64,000 bases of DNA from Shinella yambaruensis (GCF_022899355.1 NZ_JALJCK010000010.1:62001-126000); one strand, 5' to 3'; shown: positions 21,228 through 29,838, counted from the stretch's first letter. Numbers and translations are program-made. Notes: a model not told the origin generated them from the letters alone.

Positions 21228-21245
21228 GCCCCGCCGCGGCGGGGC
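21228..21245 (+). terminator. GC palindrome directly after the GGDEF gene
   Basis: GCCCCGCCG-CGGCGGGGC begins at the base after the TGA. It has no T run, but position and strength suggest 3'-end formation. Confidence 0.45.
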
Positions 21246-21246
21246 C

Positions 21247-21350
21247 TGGAGCGTTTCCGCTTTTCTCCGGATCGCGAAAAAGCTCTATCCTTTTGTTTCG
21301 CCGCAGTTCCGGACGCAAAACCGCTTCGCACTTTTGCTGGAACTGCTCTA
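21247..21350. repeat. Dispersed intergenic repeat, type D copy 1
   Basis: Contains TTCCGGACGCAAAACCGCTT, then CGCACTTTTGCTGGAACTGC. A closely related copy sits at 41674-41720. The outer part of this copy (TTCCGCTTTTCTCCGGATCG) is also typical of intergenic repeats seen across Rhizobiaceae. It lies between convergent genes. Confidence 0.6.
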
Positions 21351-21355
21351 ATCGG

Positions 21356-22363
21356 TCAGCGGGCGATGGCCGACAGCGTCAGCTTGCGCTCGGCGCGCTC
21401 CTGCTGGGGCGAGCGGTTGTAGAGTTCGCGGTAACACTTGGAGAAGTGCGACGCGGAGACGAAGCCGCAGGCGACCGCCACTTCCACCACCGGCATCGAG
21501 GATTGCACGAGCAGGTGGCGCGCCCGGTCGAGCCGGATCTCGAGATAGTAGCGGGCGGGCGAGCGGCCCATCTCCTGGCGGAACAGCCGCTCGATCTGCC
21601 GGCGCGAGAGGTCCGCGCTGTTGGCGATCTCCAGCAGCGACAGCGGCTCGGAGAGGTTGCTCTCCATCAGTTCGATGATCGACAGCACCTTGGCGTTCTG
21701 CACGCCGAGGCGGGCGCGCAGCGGCAGGCGCTGGCGGTCGTGCGGCCCGCGCACGCGGTCGGTCAGCGCCTGTTCGCAGACGCGGTTGACGAGGTTCTCG
21801 CCGAAATCCTGGTCGATCAGGTTCAGCATCATGTCGAGCGATGCGGTGCCGCCGGCACAGGTATAGATGTTGCTGTCGATCTCGTAGAGGTCGGCATAGA
21901 CGTCGGCCTGCGGGAAGGCTTCGGCGAAGCCCGGCAGGTTCTCCCAGTGGATCGCGCAGCGCTTGCCGGTGAGCAGGCCCGCCTGGGCGAGCACATGGGC
22001 ACCGGTGCACAGCGAGCCAACGGCGATGCCGCGGTTGTAGACCTCGCGCAGCCAGGCATTGACCGACTTGTTGGAGAAGTCCTCGACATAGATGCCGGAA
22101 CAGACCAGCACCATGGAGGGGCGGTTCTCGCCGCCGAGATATTTGCGCTCGTCGGCGAGCGAGGAGTTCACCTCGATGCCGATGCCGCTGGAGGAGAGCA
22201 CCTGCTGGCCGTCCGTCGAGGCGAGACGCCAGGTATAGGCCTCGTAGCCGAGCATGCGGTTGGCGATGCGCAGGGTCTCGATCGCCGCCGAGAAGGGCAG
22301 CATGGAGAAGTTGGGCACCAGGAAGAAGACGAGAGAGCGCTTCTTGACGTTTGGCTTGTTCAT
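21356..22363 (-). CDS. GlxA/AraC-family transcriptional regulator (GbdR-like)
   Basis: 335 residues from ATG at 22363 (an ATG four codons upstream at 22375 is possible). A DJ-1/PfpI-like N-terminal domain (residues about 10-180, GSLCTGAHVLAQAGLLTGK) is followed by an AraC HTH pair (LSLLEIANSADLSRRQIERL and VVEVAVACGFVSASHFSKCY). This is the architecture of GbdR/ArgR/CdhR-type regulators of quaternary-amine and amino-acid catabolism. Since the betaine-type demethylation cluster begins 2.7 kb away and betaine genes follow, it is a candidate regulator, but substrate specificity is inferred. Confidence 0.87.
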   Translation of the reverse strand: MNKPNVKKRSLVFFLVPNFSMLPFSAAIETLRIANRMLGYEAYTWRLASTDGQQVLSSSGIGIEVNSSLADERKYLGGENRPSMVLVCSGIYVEDFSNKSVNAWLREVYNRGIAVGSLCTGAHVLAQAGLLTGKRCAIHWENLPGFAEAFPQADVYADLYEIDSNIYTCAGGTASLDMMLNLIDQDFGENLVNRVCEQALTDRVRGPHDRQRLPLRARLGVQNAKVLSIIELMESNLSEPLSLLEIANSADLSRRQIERLFRQEMGRSPARYYLEIRLDRARHLLVQSSMPVVEVAVACGFVSASHFSKCYRELYNRSPQQERAERKLTLSAIAR

Positions 22364-22655
22364 CGGAGTGTCCATGCTGGAGGCGCGATGTCGCAATCGT
22401 TGCAGGCTGTCCGGCAGGCGCGCTAGTATTTTTGCGACACCGAAAGGGATGGTTACGACTGAATCCCGCTGCGTATCGCTGAAATGCCAGTGCCTTCCGG
22501 CGGAATTGTGTCCATGCCTTCGCACTTGCACATTTGCGACCCTGCCGCCGGCATCGTCCGATTGCGACAGCTTGCCCCGATACACGGGAACCGCGTCGTT
22601 CCGTTTGACAACCAGGCCCGCCTCGCGACATAGGAAGCAGGATTTTTGCAGGGTG

Positions 22656-23270
22656 ATGTCGATGCTGCCAGATGGATATTCGGATGTGCCGGCGGGCAAG
22701 CTCGCCGCCGTGGTGACCTGCCTTGAAATGCGGGCACCGCCGCCCGAGCGCGCCGATCCCGAACAGGCCGGCATCACGCTCGAGCGCATCGCCCGGCCGG
22801 AGATCGCCTGGTATCGCGACCTCTACGGCCGCATCGGTGCCGAATGGCTCTGGGCCTCGCGCCTTGCCATGGCCGAGGCCGATCTCGCCGAAATCCTCCA
22901 TCACCCGGATGTCGAGGTCTATGCCGTGATGAAGGACGGGCGGGGCGAGGGGCTGCTGGAGCTGGATTTTCGCGAGGCGGGCGTCTGCGAGCTCGCCTTC
23001 TTCGGCCTGACGCCGGCGATCATCGGCAATGGAACGGGGCGCTGGCTGATGAACCGGGCGATCGCGCGGGCCTGGTCGCGGGAGGGACATCCGCCGGTCC
23101 GCCGCTTCTGGGTGCATACCTGCACGCTCGACGCGCCGCAGGCCCTGTCATTCTATATCCGCTCCGGCTTCACGCCGGTGAAGCGCCAGGTGGAGGTCTT
23201 CGACGATCCGCGGGTGACGGGCATCCTGCCGGAAACGGTGGCGCCAAAGGTGCCGATCCTGCGGCCATGA
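22656..23270 (+). CDS. GNAT-family N-acetyltransferase
   Basis: 204 residues. Acetyl-CoA-binding pattern in LTPAIIGNGTGRWLMNRAIA and a C-terminal VHTCTLDAPQALSFYIRSGF with the usual family ending. Divergent from the GlxA-type regulator with a 292-bp intergenic region, so it may be its target. The open frame extends upstream but ATG at 22656 is the first good start. The substrate is unknown. Confidence 0.82.
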   Translation: MSMLPDGYSDVPAGKLAAVVTCLEMRAPPPERADPEQAGITLERIARPEIAWYRDLYGRIGAEWLWASRLAMAEADLAEILHHPDVEVYAVMKDGRGEGLLELDFREAGVCELAFFGLTPAIIGNGTGRWLMNRAIARAWSREGHPPVRRFWVHTCTLDAPQALSFYIRSGFTPVKRQVEVFDDPRVTGILPETVAPKVPILRP

Positions 23271-23276
23271 AAAAAA

Positions 23277-23310
23277 CCGCCGGAGGGACGTTTGACGTCA
23301 ACTCCGGCGG
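23277..23310 (-). terminator. Intrinsic terminator of the DUF1127 gene
   Basis: Read on the minus strand: a 9-bp stem CCGCCGGAG/CTCCGGCGG with a loop holding TTGACGTCAA, followed by seven T. It lies 3' of the leftward gene at 23357 and abuts the GNAT stop codon, so it may serve both. Confidence 0.75.
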
Positions 23311-23356
23311 TGTTCGGCGTCGTCTTCCTTTGGCGGGTTGCCGCTACAGTCGTCCG

Positions 23357-23560
23357 TCATCGTGTGGTCTTGTCCCACGAACGGAAGCCGATGTCCTTGC
23401 GCTGGTCGAAGGACAGGCCTTCCAGCTCGCGCTCGGTGCGATAGCGCCGCCAGGCGGAGACGATCCGTTCGAAGGCATCCCGGACGGGACGGGACAGGCT
23501 GCCGGCGTGACGGGTGCCAGATGCACGCCGTACCGGACGATGTTCCAATGCTATTGCCAT
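23357..23560 (-). CDS. DUF1127 domain small protein
   Basis: 67 residues ending RTERELEGLSFDQRKDIGFR-SWD, the DUF1127 motif (around L-x2-L-x5-DIG). AAGGA precedes the ATG. DUF1127 proteins are small arginine-rich proteins, some RNA-binding and tied to phosphate or stress responses in Agrobacterium and relatives. It shares the upstream motif CAAACGAA with the next DUF1127-like gene and with LysR promoters (see findings). Confidence 0.82.
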   Translation of the reverse strand: MAIALEHRPVRRASGTRHAGSLSRPVRDAFERIVSAWRRYRTERELEGLSFDQRKDIGFRSWDKTTR

Positions 23561-23639
23561 TTCAGGGTCCTTTCGAGCTTGGGAGGTTTCGAAAGGTCGC
23601 GACCTTGATCGTGACTATGTCGCAACCTCATGCATCAAT

Positions 23640-23649
23640 CAAACGAATA
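23640..23649. promoter_or_regulatory. CAAACGAATA motif, copy 1
   Basis: Lies 80 bp before the DUF1127 start at 23560, inside a longer 13-base string TCAATCAAACGAA (23635-23647) that recurs at 23942-23954. It also forms one arm of CAATCAAA-N8-TTTGATTG. The same ten bases occur at 40371-40380. Confidence 0.45.
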
Positions 23650-23665
23650 TATTTGATTGGATTGA

Positions 23666-23884
23666 TCAGCGTTCCTCATGGTTGGCAACGACCGGCCAGT
23701 TGATGTCGTCCTTGAGATAGGGCGGCAGCTGCGCCAGTTCCTCGGCCGTGTGGCGGGCCGCATTGCGCCGGCGGCGGGCTTCGATCGCGTCGCCCACGAA
23801 GCGCCGTATTGCGTAGTAAAATCCGTTTCCACGAACCGTAACGGCGAGATCGGCGCCGTTCGCGTATGATTTCTGCGTATCCAT
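23666..23884 (-). CDS. DUF1127-like small protein
   Basis: 72 residues, rich in Arg and Ala in the middle, ending in EELAQLPPYLKDDINWP, which resembles the DUF1127 C-terminal helix (L-x2-LP-x2-L-x-DD). AAAGGAAAA precedes ATG at 23884. It is in tandem with the 23357 DUF1127 gene and divergent from a LysR gene at 24001, with a shared motif upstream. Function unknown. Confidence 0.7.
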   Translation of the reverse strand: MDTQKSYANGADLAVTVRGNGFYYAIRRFVGDAIEARRRRNAARHTAEELAQLPPYLKDDINWPVVANHEER

Positions 23885-23941
23885 GGCGTTTTTCCTTTCA
23901 CTCGTTGGCTTGTGAGGTTGACTATCCGCCCATCTCGGTTT

Positions 23942-23954
23942 TCAATCAAACGAA
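23942..23954. promoter_or_regulatory. TCAATCAAACGAA motif, copy 2
   Basis: Exact 13-base repeat of 23635-23647. It lies 58-70 bp before the DUF1127-like start at 23884 and 47 bp before the LysR start at 24001, so it could serve both directions. The preceding bases are TTT, as at the third LysR/DUF1127 locus (40366). Confidence 0.45.
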
Positions 23955-24000
23955 ATGAAGTGACAGTTTGCTTCAGATTTTCTGATCCATGGAGGTAGGC

Positions 24001-24918
24001 ATGAACCTGCTGATGCGCCAGACGCTCCCCTTGCTGGAACTCGACATCCTGAAAACCTTCGTGGCGATTGCCGAGACCGGCAACTTCACCACGGCCGCCG
24101 AGACGGTGCACCGCACGCCGTCCGCCGTCTCCATGCAGATCAAGAAACTGGAGGAACTGCTCGGCTGCACGCTGTTCCGCCGCGATGCGCGCTCCGTGGT
24201 GCTGACGCATCATGGCGAGGTGCTGCTCTCCTATGCGCGCCGGCTGATCGCGCTCAGCAACGAGGCGGTGTCGCGCTTCATGATGCCGGAAATGAACGGC
24301 GTGGTGCGGCTCGGCGCGCCGGACGACGTCGGCGAGCTCATCCTGCCGGAAGTGCTGCGCCGCTTTGCCGAGACCTATCCGTCGATCGCCGTCAACGTGT
24401 CGATCGAGACGAGCGGCAACCTGCGCCGCGCCGTCGCCGAGCGGCGGCTCGACCTTGCCATCTTCAATGCCACCGACGGCACGATCCCCGTTCCCGGCGA
24501 GGTCCTGCTCAAGGAACAGCTCGTCTGGGCCGGCAAGAACTGCGGCAATGCGCATCTGAAGAACCCGCTGCCGGTATCGGTCTGGGAGGAGGGCTGCATC
24601 TGGCGGGCGCGGGCGCTGGAGGAGCTGAGCCGTTCGGGCCGCGATTTCCGCGTTGCCTATTTCTGTGCCCATCACATGGGCCAGCGCGCCGCGATCCGGG
24701 CGGACCTCGCGGTCGCGCCGCTCGCGCGCTTCCTGGTGGGGGACGACATGGTGGCGCTCGGCGAGAAGGACGGTCTGCCGGATCTCGGCCACTACCTGAT
24801 CGGCCTCGTCGTCAACGAGGAGGCCGAGACGCCGGCGCTCGCCGTGGCGGACTATATCCGCGCCGCCTTCGCCCGCATCGAGCGCCGACCGATGGACATG
24901 CTGCAGGTCGCCTGCTGA
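24001..24918 (+). CDS. LysR-family regulator of a DUF1127-linked subfamily
   Basis: 305 residues. HTH: LDILKTFVAIAETGNFTTAA, then PSAVSMQIKKLEELLG. The effector domain contains PVSVWEEGCIWRARALEEL and FRVAYFCAHHMG, which align with the LysR protein at 40409 (PIAVYWRSSWCRDFALRSL, FRIAYTCDTSGG), so the two belong to one subfamily. ATG at 24001 is preceded by GGAGG; an ATG at 23989 is in frame but has no site. It is divergent from two DUF1127-type genes. VtlR/LsrB-type LysR proteins control DUF1127 genes in Brucella and Agrobacterium; equivalence is inference. Confidence 0.88.
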   Translation: MNLLMRQTLPLLELDILKTFVAIAETGNFTTAAETVHRTPSAVSMQIKKLEELLGCTLFRRDARSVVLTHHGEVLLSYARRLIALSNEAVSRFMMPEMNGVVRLGAPDDVGELILPEVLRRFAETYPSIAVNVSIETSGNLRRAVAERRLDLAIFNATDGTIPVPGEVLLKEQLVWAGKNCGNAHLKNPLPVSVWEEGCIWRARALEELSRSGRDFRVAYFCAHHMGQRAAIRADLAVAPLARFLVGDDMVALGEKDGLPDLGHYLIGLVVNEEAETPALAVADYIRAAFARIERRPMDMLQVAC

Positions 24919-24935
24919 GACAGGGGCGGCTGATA

Positions 24936-25088
24936 CCCCCCTCTGCCCTGCCGGGCATCTCCCCCACAAGGGGGGAGATCGGCAGGAGTCGGGCACCTTG
25001 CTTAAATCGCATCGCTCAAGATGGGCGAAACGCTGCTCCATCCAATCTCCCCCCTCGTGGGGGAGATGCCCGGCAGGGCAGAGGGGGG
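24936..25088. repeat. Palindromic element type A, copy 1 (intergenic)
   Basis: About 153 bp with perfect 30-base inverted ends (starting CCCCCCTCTGCCCTGCCGGG and closing CCCGGCAGGGCAGAGGGGGG) around a unique centre. Each arm itself holds a small CCCCC/GGGGG hairpin beside ATCTC/GAGAT. Two further copies are inserted in frame in cobN (57414-57584 and 59239-59411). It lies between the convergent LysR and activase genes. Confidence 0.85.
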
Positions 25089-25112
25089 AAACTCCGAGCC
25101 CGGAGGCCGCCG

Positions 25113-27185
25113 CTATTCCCTGCTCCGCCGCCTGCGTCGCCCGCCACCTTCGCCGCCGCCGTCGTCGGCCAGCACCTTGCGCTCCGGCAGGGTCACCACC
25201 TTGGCAAGCTCCGGGAAGGGGTCCACCTTGTTGGGCAGTGCCATGGCGTTGACGAAGAGCTGCTGGAAGCTGGGCTCCAGCGCCGTCTCGATCTTCTCGA
25301 TACGGGCCACGGTGCGCTCGATCTCGCGGCGGTGGTCGCGGTTGAGGAGGGCCATGAGCGCGCCCGTGCCGGCGGCATTGCCGACGGCCTTCACCTCGTC
25401 GAGGTCGCAGTCCGGGATGAGGCCGAGCACCATGGCGTATTTCGGATCGATGAAGGAACCGAAGGCGCCGGCGAAGCGGATCGTGTCGACATGGTCGATG
25501 CCCTGCTTTTCCATGAGCAGCTTGATGCCGGCATAGAGCGCGGATTTGGCGAGCTGGATGGCGCGGATGTCGTTCTGCGTCACGGTGATGCGCGGTTCGC
25601 CGTCGTGCAGGAGATAGGAGAAGGTACGGCCGTTCTGAAGGATGCGCGGGCTCCTCTCCGCCATCGCGCCATCGACCACGCCGTCCTCGGAGATGATGCC
25701 GGAGAGATACATTTCCGCGACGACCTCGATGATCGCCGAGCCGCAGATGCCGGTGACGCCGACGCTGGCGGCGGCCTCGGCGAAACCGTCCTCGTCCGAC
25801 CACTTGTCGACGCCGATGACGCGGAAGCGCGGCTCCAGCGTCACGGGATCGATGCGCACGCGCTCGATCGCGCCCGGGGCGGCGCGCTGGCCGGAGGAGA
25901 TTTCCGCGCCTTCGAAGGCAGGCCCCGTGGGCGAGGAGGCGGCGACGACACGGTTCCTGTTGCCGAGCACGATCTCCGCATTGGTGCCGACATCGACGAG
26001 CAGCATCATGCGATCCTGCCGGTAGGGGCCTTCGGCGAGGGTCGCGCCAGCGGCATCCGCGCCGACATGGCCGGCGATGCAGGGCAGGGTGTAGAGCCGG
26101 GCGCCGCGGTTCACCTCGATGTCGAGTTCATGCGCCCAGTATTGCAGCGCGCCCGACACGGCGAGCGCGAAGGGCGCCTGGCCGAGCTCCGTCGGGTCGA
26201 TGCCGAGGAAGAGGTGGTGCATGATGGGGTTGGCGACAAACACCATGTCGAGGATATCGTGCCGGTCGACCTCGCCTTCGGTGCAGACCTTGCCGATCAG
26301 GCCGTTGACGGCCTCGCGCACCGCCTTCGTCATGGCTTCCCGGCCGTCCGGGTTCATCATGACGTAGGAGACGCGGCTCATCAGGTCTTCGCCGAAGCGG
26401 ATCTGCGGGTTGGACGTGCCGGAAGAGGCGACGATACGGCCCGACAGCAGCGAGACGAGATGCATGGCGATCGTCGTCGAGCCGATGTCGCAGGCAATGC
26501 CGTAGGCCTCGTTCTTGAGGCCCGGATAGAGGGCGACGATGAAGGGGCGTGATGAATCCATGTCGCGGTGGATGGCGGCGGTGACGCCCCAGTTGCCCTT
26601 GCGCAGGATCGACTGCACCTGCGGGATGAGGTGCGGGGCGATGAGCAGGTCCTTCCAGCCCCAGTCCTTCTCCAGCATCACCTTCAGGCGGTCGAGGTCG
26701 CCGAGCGGCTTGTGCATGTCCGGCTCGTCCACCTCGACATAGCAGAGCTGGATGGCGGCGTTGCGTTCGATGACGCGGTCGCTCGCCGCCTTGCGCACGA
26801 CCTGCGCGTTGATGACGGTGTCCTGCGGCACGTCGACGACGAGGTCGCCGAGGATGAGGGCGGAACAGGAGAGGCGGCGGCCTTCCGGCAGGCCGCGGAT
26901 CTTCTCGTAGCGCTCCTCCTTCGGGCCCTTTCCCGAGATGTGGTCGAGCGAGGAGACGATCTTGTGCTTGGCGAAATTGCCTTCCTGCACCTCGATCTGA
27001 CAGCGCCCGCAGGTCGCGCGTCCGCCGCAGACGCTCTCGACATAGACGCCCAGCTTGCGCGCGGCTTCCAGGACCGGCGTGCCGACCGGGAAGCGGCCGC
27101 GCTTGCCCGAGGGCATGAAGAGGACGAACGGTTCCTTTGCCGAAGCTTCCGTCATGTTGGTCTCGTTCTCACCTTCGATGCGCAT
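25113..27185 (-). CDS. Corrinoid activation protein, ferredoxin plus ASKHA domain (RACo/RamA-like)
   Basis: 690 residues. An N-terminal 2Fe-2S ferredoxin has the ligands Cys53-x5-Cys59-x2-Cys62 and Cys107 (ESVCGGRATCGRCQ, RLSCSA). The rest is a DUF4445/ASKHA ATPase-like region (CDIGSTTIAMHLVSL, VDVGTNAEIVLGNRN, FAGAFGSFIDPKYAMVLGLI). This is the layout of RACo, which uses ATP and low-potential electrons to reduce inactivated Co(II) corrinoid to Co(I). It is the last gene of the leftward corrinoid operon, so it should reactivate the 32708 corrinoid protein. The C terminus ends in an arginine-rich tail. ATG 27155 is an alternative start. Confidence 0.9.
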   Translation of the reverse strand: MRIEGENETNMTEASAKEPFVLFMPSGKRGRFPVGTPVLEAARKLGVYVESVCGGRATCGRCQIEVQEGNFAKHKIVSSLDHISGKGPKEERYEKIRGLPEGRRLSCSALILGDLVVDVPQDTVINAQVVRKAASDRVIERNAAIQLCYVEVDEPDMHKPLGDLDRLKVMLEKDWGWKDLLIAPHLIPQVQSILRKGNWGVTAAIHRDMDSSRPFIVALYPGLKNEAYGIACDIGSTTIAMHLVSLLSGRIVASSGTSNPQIRFGEDLMSRVSYVMMNPDGREAMTKAVREAVNGLIGKVCTEGEVDRHDILDMVFVANPIMHHLFLGIDPTELGQAPFALAVSGALQYWAHELDIEVNRGARLYTLPCIAGHVGADAAGATLAEGPYRQDRMMLLVDVGTNAEIVLGNRNRVVAASSPTGPAFEGAEISSGQRAAPGAIERVRIDPVTLEPRFRVIGVDKWSDEDGFAEAAASVGVTGICGSAIIEVVAEMYLSGIISEDGVVDGAMAERSPRILQNGRTFSYLLHDGEPRITVTQNDIRAIQLAKSALYAGIKLLMEKQGIDHVDTIRFAGAFGSFIDPKYAMVLGLIPDCDLDEVKAVGNAAGTGALMALLNRDHRREIERTVARIEKIETALEPSFQQLFVNAMALPNKVDPFPELAKVVTLPERKVLADDGGGEGGGRRRRRSRE

Positions 27186-27221
27186 CGGTCGTACTTTCTC
27201 TTGGGCGTCAAGCGGCGCATC

Positions 27222-27542
27222 TCAGCCCTTCTTGGCCGAGAGACGTCGCACATTGCGGCGCACGCGCTTGCCATAGGGTTTCAGCGCGGCTTCGGAGACG
27301 GCGCGGGCCGTGGCTTCGGGCGAGGCCGCCGTCATCATGGCCTTGGCAACAGCAAAATTGGCTGCCACGACGCTTTCCGCCGTGGCAGCCATCTTTTCGG
27401 TGACCATCCGGGTCATCTCGGCGGTGTTCTGCGTCGATCCCGTCAGCGCCGCCACCTGCATCTCGTGGCAGCGCATGGCGATCACGAGAGGCGCCTCCAG
27501 CCAGAGGCTGAAGGCGTCGCGACGAAGCTGGCGCCCGGCCAC
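27222..27542 (-). CDS. Small alpha-helical hypothetical protein in the corrinoid operon
   Basis: 106 residues, Ala- and Met-rich and probably entirely helical (AEMTRMVTEKMAATAESVVA, then ANFAVAKAMMTAASPEATAR) with a basic tail (KRVRRNVRRLSAKK). It loosely resembles phasin-type proteins, but no family is claimed. The start is one base after the stop of the methyltransferase gene and its end is 36 bp from the activase gene, so it is firmly inside the operon. Confidence 0.65.
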   Translation of the reverse strand: MAGRQLRRDAFSLWLEAPLVIAMRCHEMQVAALTGSTQNTAEMTRMVTEKMAATAESVVAANFAVAKAMMTAASPEATARAVSEAALKPYGKRVRRNVRRLSAKKG

Positions 27543-27543
27543 G

Positions 27544-28509
27544 TTATTCTCGTGCCGCGCCGGCGCCGGCGCGGGCTGCGCGGCCGCCGCGGCGACCGCC
27601 GCCGGCTGCCGGTGCTGCGGATGCGGCCGTGACGGCGCCGCCTTCGGCGGGCTTGTGGTCGCGGTAGGTCATGATCCAGTTGGTGCAGTTGGCATCCGTG
27701 CCGTTGAGTACGTTCGCGGCGCGCACGGCCTCCATTTCCTGCGGGCGGCAGGGGTTCATGATGGCCGAGGTCATGCCGGCGCCGATGACCATGGGGATGA
27801 AGCCGGCATTGATGCCGTGGCGGTGCGGCAGGCCGAAGGAAATGTTGGAAAGGCCGCAGGTCGTGTTGACCTTCAGCTCGTTGCGCAGGCGATAGAGCAG
27901 CTGGAAGACCTGGCGGCCGGCATCGCCCAGCGCCCCGATCGGCATGACGAGCGGGTCGACGACGATGTCGTGCGGCTTGATGCCGTGGTCCATGGCGCGC
28001 TCGACGATCTTCTTGGCGACGGCGAAGCGCACGTCCGGGTCCATCGAGATGCCGGTCTCGTCGTTGGAGATCGCGACGACCGGCACGTCGTACTTCTTGA
28101 CGAGCGGCAGGATGGCTTCGAGCTTCTCCTCCTCGCCGGTGACGGAGTTGACCAGCGGGCGGCCCTTGGCGACCTTCAGGCCGGCCTCGATGGCGGCCGT
28201 GACCGACGAGTCGATGGCGAGCGGGATATCGACGAGGCCCTGGACGATCTCCAGCGTCTGCACCAGAAGGCCCGGCTCCGTCTCGTTCGGGTTGACCGAG
28301 GTCACGCCCGCATTGATGTCGAGCATGGTGGCGCCGGCGGTGACCTGTTCCAGCGCGTCCTTGATGACGGTCTCGAAATTGCCGGCCTGCATTTCCGCGG
28401 CCAGCTTCTTGCGGCCGGTCGGGTTGATGCGTTCGCCGATGACGCAGAAGGGCTGGTCGAAACCGATGATGATTTCGCGGGTGGCCGAGGCGACGATGGT
28501 GCGTGTCAT
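27544..28509 (-). CDS. Pterin-binding methyltetrahydrofolate:corrinoid methyltransferase
   Basis: 321 residues of the dihydropteroate synthase-like fold: FCVIGERINPTGRKKLAAEM at the N terminus, MLDINAG, PLAIDSSVTAAIEAGL, NSVTGEEEKLE and DIVVDPLVMPIG. This is the MtgA/AcsE/MetH-pterin family that moves a methyl group between a corrinoid protein and tetrahydrofolate. In this operon it should take the methyl from the corrinoid protein to make methyl-THF. ATG 28509 follows AGAGGA. The C terminus is a low-complexity Ala/Gly/Arg tail (about 30 residues) of the same character as in the activase and MttB genes. Confidence 0.9.
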   Translation of the reverse strand: MTRTIVASATREIIIGFDQPFCVIGERINPTGRKKLAAEMQAGNFETVIKDALEQVTAGATMLDINAGVTSVNPNETEPGLLVQTLEIVQGLVDIPLAIDSSVTAAIEAGLKVAKGRPLVNSVTGEEEKLEAILPLVKKYDVPVVAISNDETGISMDPDVRFAVAKKIVERAMDHGIKPHDIVVDPLVMPIGALGDAGRQVFQLLYRLRNELKVNTTCGLSNISFGLPHRHGINAGFIPMVIGAGMTSAIMNPCRPQEMEAVRAANVLNGTDANCTNWIMTYRDHKPAEGGAVTAASAAPAAGGGRRGGRAARAGAGAARE

Positions 28510-28593
28510 ATAGGGTCCTCTGGGGCGGGGCGCTGGGTCTGGTCTAGCGCGCGATTTCCGGTGTTGCAATGCTGGCGGCGGGCGGAGAGGAAG

Positions 28594-28710
28594 CCCCCTC
28601 ATCCGGCCCTTCGGGCCACCTTCTCCCCGAGGGGGAGAAGGGGAGTGGAGACGCCTCGGTTTCCCCCTTCTCCCCCAGGGGGAGAAGGTGCCGGCAGGCG
28701 GATGAGGGGG
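28594..28710. repeat. Palindromic element type B, copy 1
   Basis: CCCCCTCATCCGGCCCTTCG to CCGGCAGGCGGATGAGGGGG, with internal CTCCCCNNGGGGGAGAAGG hairpins. It lies between metF and the methyltransferase gene within the operon and may act as an mRNA stability or processing element. Related copies occur at 31622, 39693, 40076, 56570 and 62001. Confidence 0.7.
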
Positions 28711-28740
28711 ATATCTCCAACATAGGCGTTCGTCTTCCGG

Positions 28741-29835
28741 TCAATGGGGATGATGGGCGGCGGTTTCGGCCATCTGCTGCTGGTTCTGTTCGACGCCCTG
28801 GCGGGTCCTTTCGATGCGTTCGGCGACGAGCTGGTCGACCGGGTTCGGCTCGCGCTTCCAGGGCTGGCGGCCCTTCAGCACGCCGGAATCATGCACGATC
28901 TCCGCGACATATTCCTCCTGCCGGTAGGCCATGACGTGAATGCCGGAAACGCCCTCGATCTCCTTCACCTCGTTGATGATGTCGATGCAGAGCTGCTTGC
29001 CTTCCTTCTTCTGGTCCTGGGCGCCCTCGAGCCGCGCGATGACGGAATCGGGAATGTGGATGCCCGGCACGTTGGAGCGGATCCACTTCGCCGTCTTGGC
29101 CGAGGCCATCGGGCCGACGCCGACGAGGATGTAGCATTTCTCGTTGAGGCCGAGGTCGCGCACCTTCTTCATGTATTCGCGGAACATCGGCACGTCGAAG
29201 CAATACTGGCTCTGCACGAACTGCGCGCCGGCCTCGATCTTCTTGGCGAGACGATAGGGGCGGAAGTCGTAGGGCGGGGCGAAGGGGTTGATCGCCGCGC
29301 CGAGGAAGACCTTCGGCGGCGTCGTCAGCTTGCGGCCGGAGAGGAACTTCGAATTGTCGCGCATGATGCGCACGGTCTCGAGCAGCGACATGCAGTCGAG
29401 GTCGAAGACCGGCTTCGCGCCGGGCTGGTCGCCGGCCTGCACGCCGTCGCCGGTCAGGCACATGATGTTGCATACGCCCATGGCCGCGCCGCCGAGCACG
29501 TCGCCCTGGATGGCGATGCGGTTCTTGTCGCGGCAGGCGATCTGCATGATCGGCGCATAGCCCATGCGGGTGAGCAGCGCGCAGATGCCGACGGAGGACA
29601 TGTGGCAGTTGGCGCCCGACGCATCGACCGCGTTGATGCCATCCACCCAGCCGTCGAAGACCGCGGCGCGCTCGTAGACGTCTTCCGGATTGGCGCTGTC
29701 GGGCGGGTTGAGTTCCGTCGTGACGGCGAATTCGCCGCGGCGCAGCACGCGCTCCAGCCGGCCGAGCGAGGAATGGCCGGGCAGGGGATCGAGCGGCAGG
29801 TGCGGGCCGAGCGGGTTTTCATCGATATGCGCCAT
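28741..29835 (-). CDS. metF: Methylenetetrahydrofolate reductase-type protein (MetF)
   Basis: 364 residues, longer than E. coli MetF (~296). TTELNPPDSANPEDVYERAA is the N-terminal strand with the catalytic Glu region, then MQIACRDKNRIAIQGDVLGG, NIMCLTGDGVQAGDQPGAKP and GAQFVQSQYCFDV. The family interconverts methyl-THF and methylene-THF with flavin. In this operon it would oxidise methyl-THF from demethylation, opposite to the usual direction (inference). The cysteine-rich partner gene 3 bp upstream suggests a MetVF-like complex rather than a plain NADH-dependent enzyme. Confidence 0.92.
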   Translation of the reverse strand: MAHIDENPLGPHLPLDPLPGHSSLGRLERVLRRGEFAVTTELNPPDSANPEDVYERAAVFDGWVDGINAVDASGANCHMSSVGICALLTRMGYAPIMQIACRDKNRIAIQGDVLGGAAMGVCNIMCLTGDGVQAGDQPGAKPVFDLDCMSLLETVRIMRDNSKFLSGRKLTTPPKVFLGAAINPFAPPYDFRPYRLAKKIEAGAQFVQSQYCFDVPMFREYMKKVRDLGLNEKCYILVGVGPMASAKTAKWIRSNVPGIHIPDSVIARLEGAQDQKKEGKQLCIDIINEVKEIEGVSGIHVMAYRQEEYVAEIVHDSGVLKGRQPWKREPNPVDQLVAERIERTRQGVEQNQQQMAETAAHHPH

Positions 29836-29838
29836 GGA

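Noticed and set aside
24936-25088. CRISPR-like repeat
   Set aside because: It is a single inverted-repeat element with unique centre and no regular spacers; the other palindromes are also scattered singles.
23635-25803. 722-codon open frame on the - strand
   Set aside because: Runs antisense through the LysR gene and the repeat element; no coherent domain.
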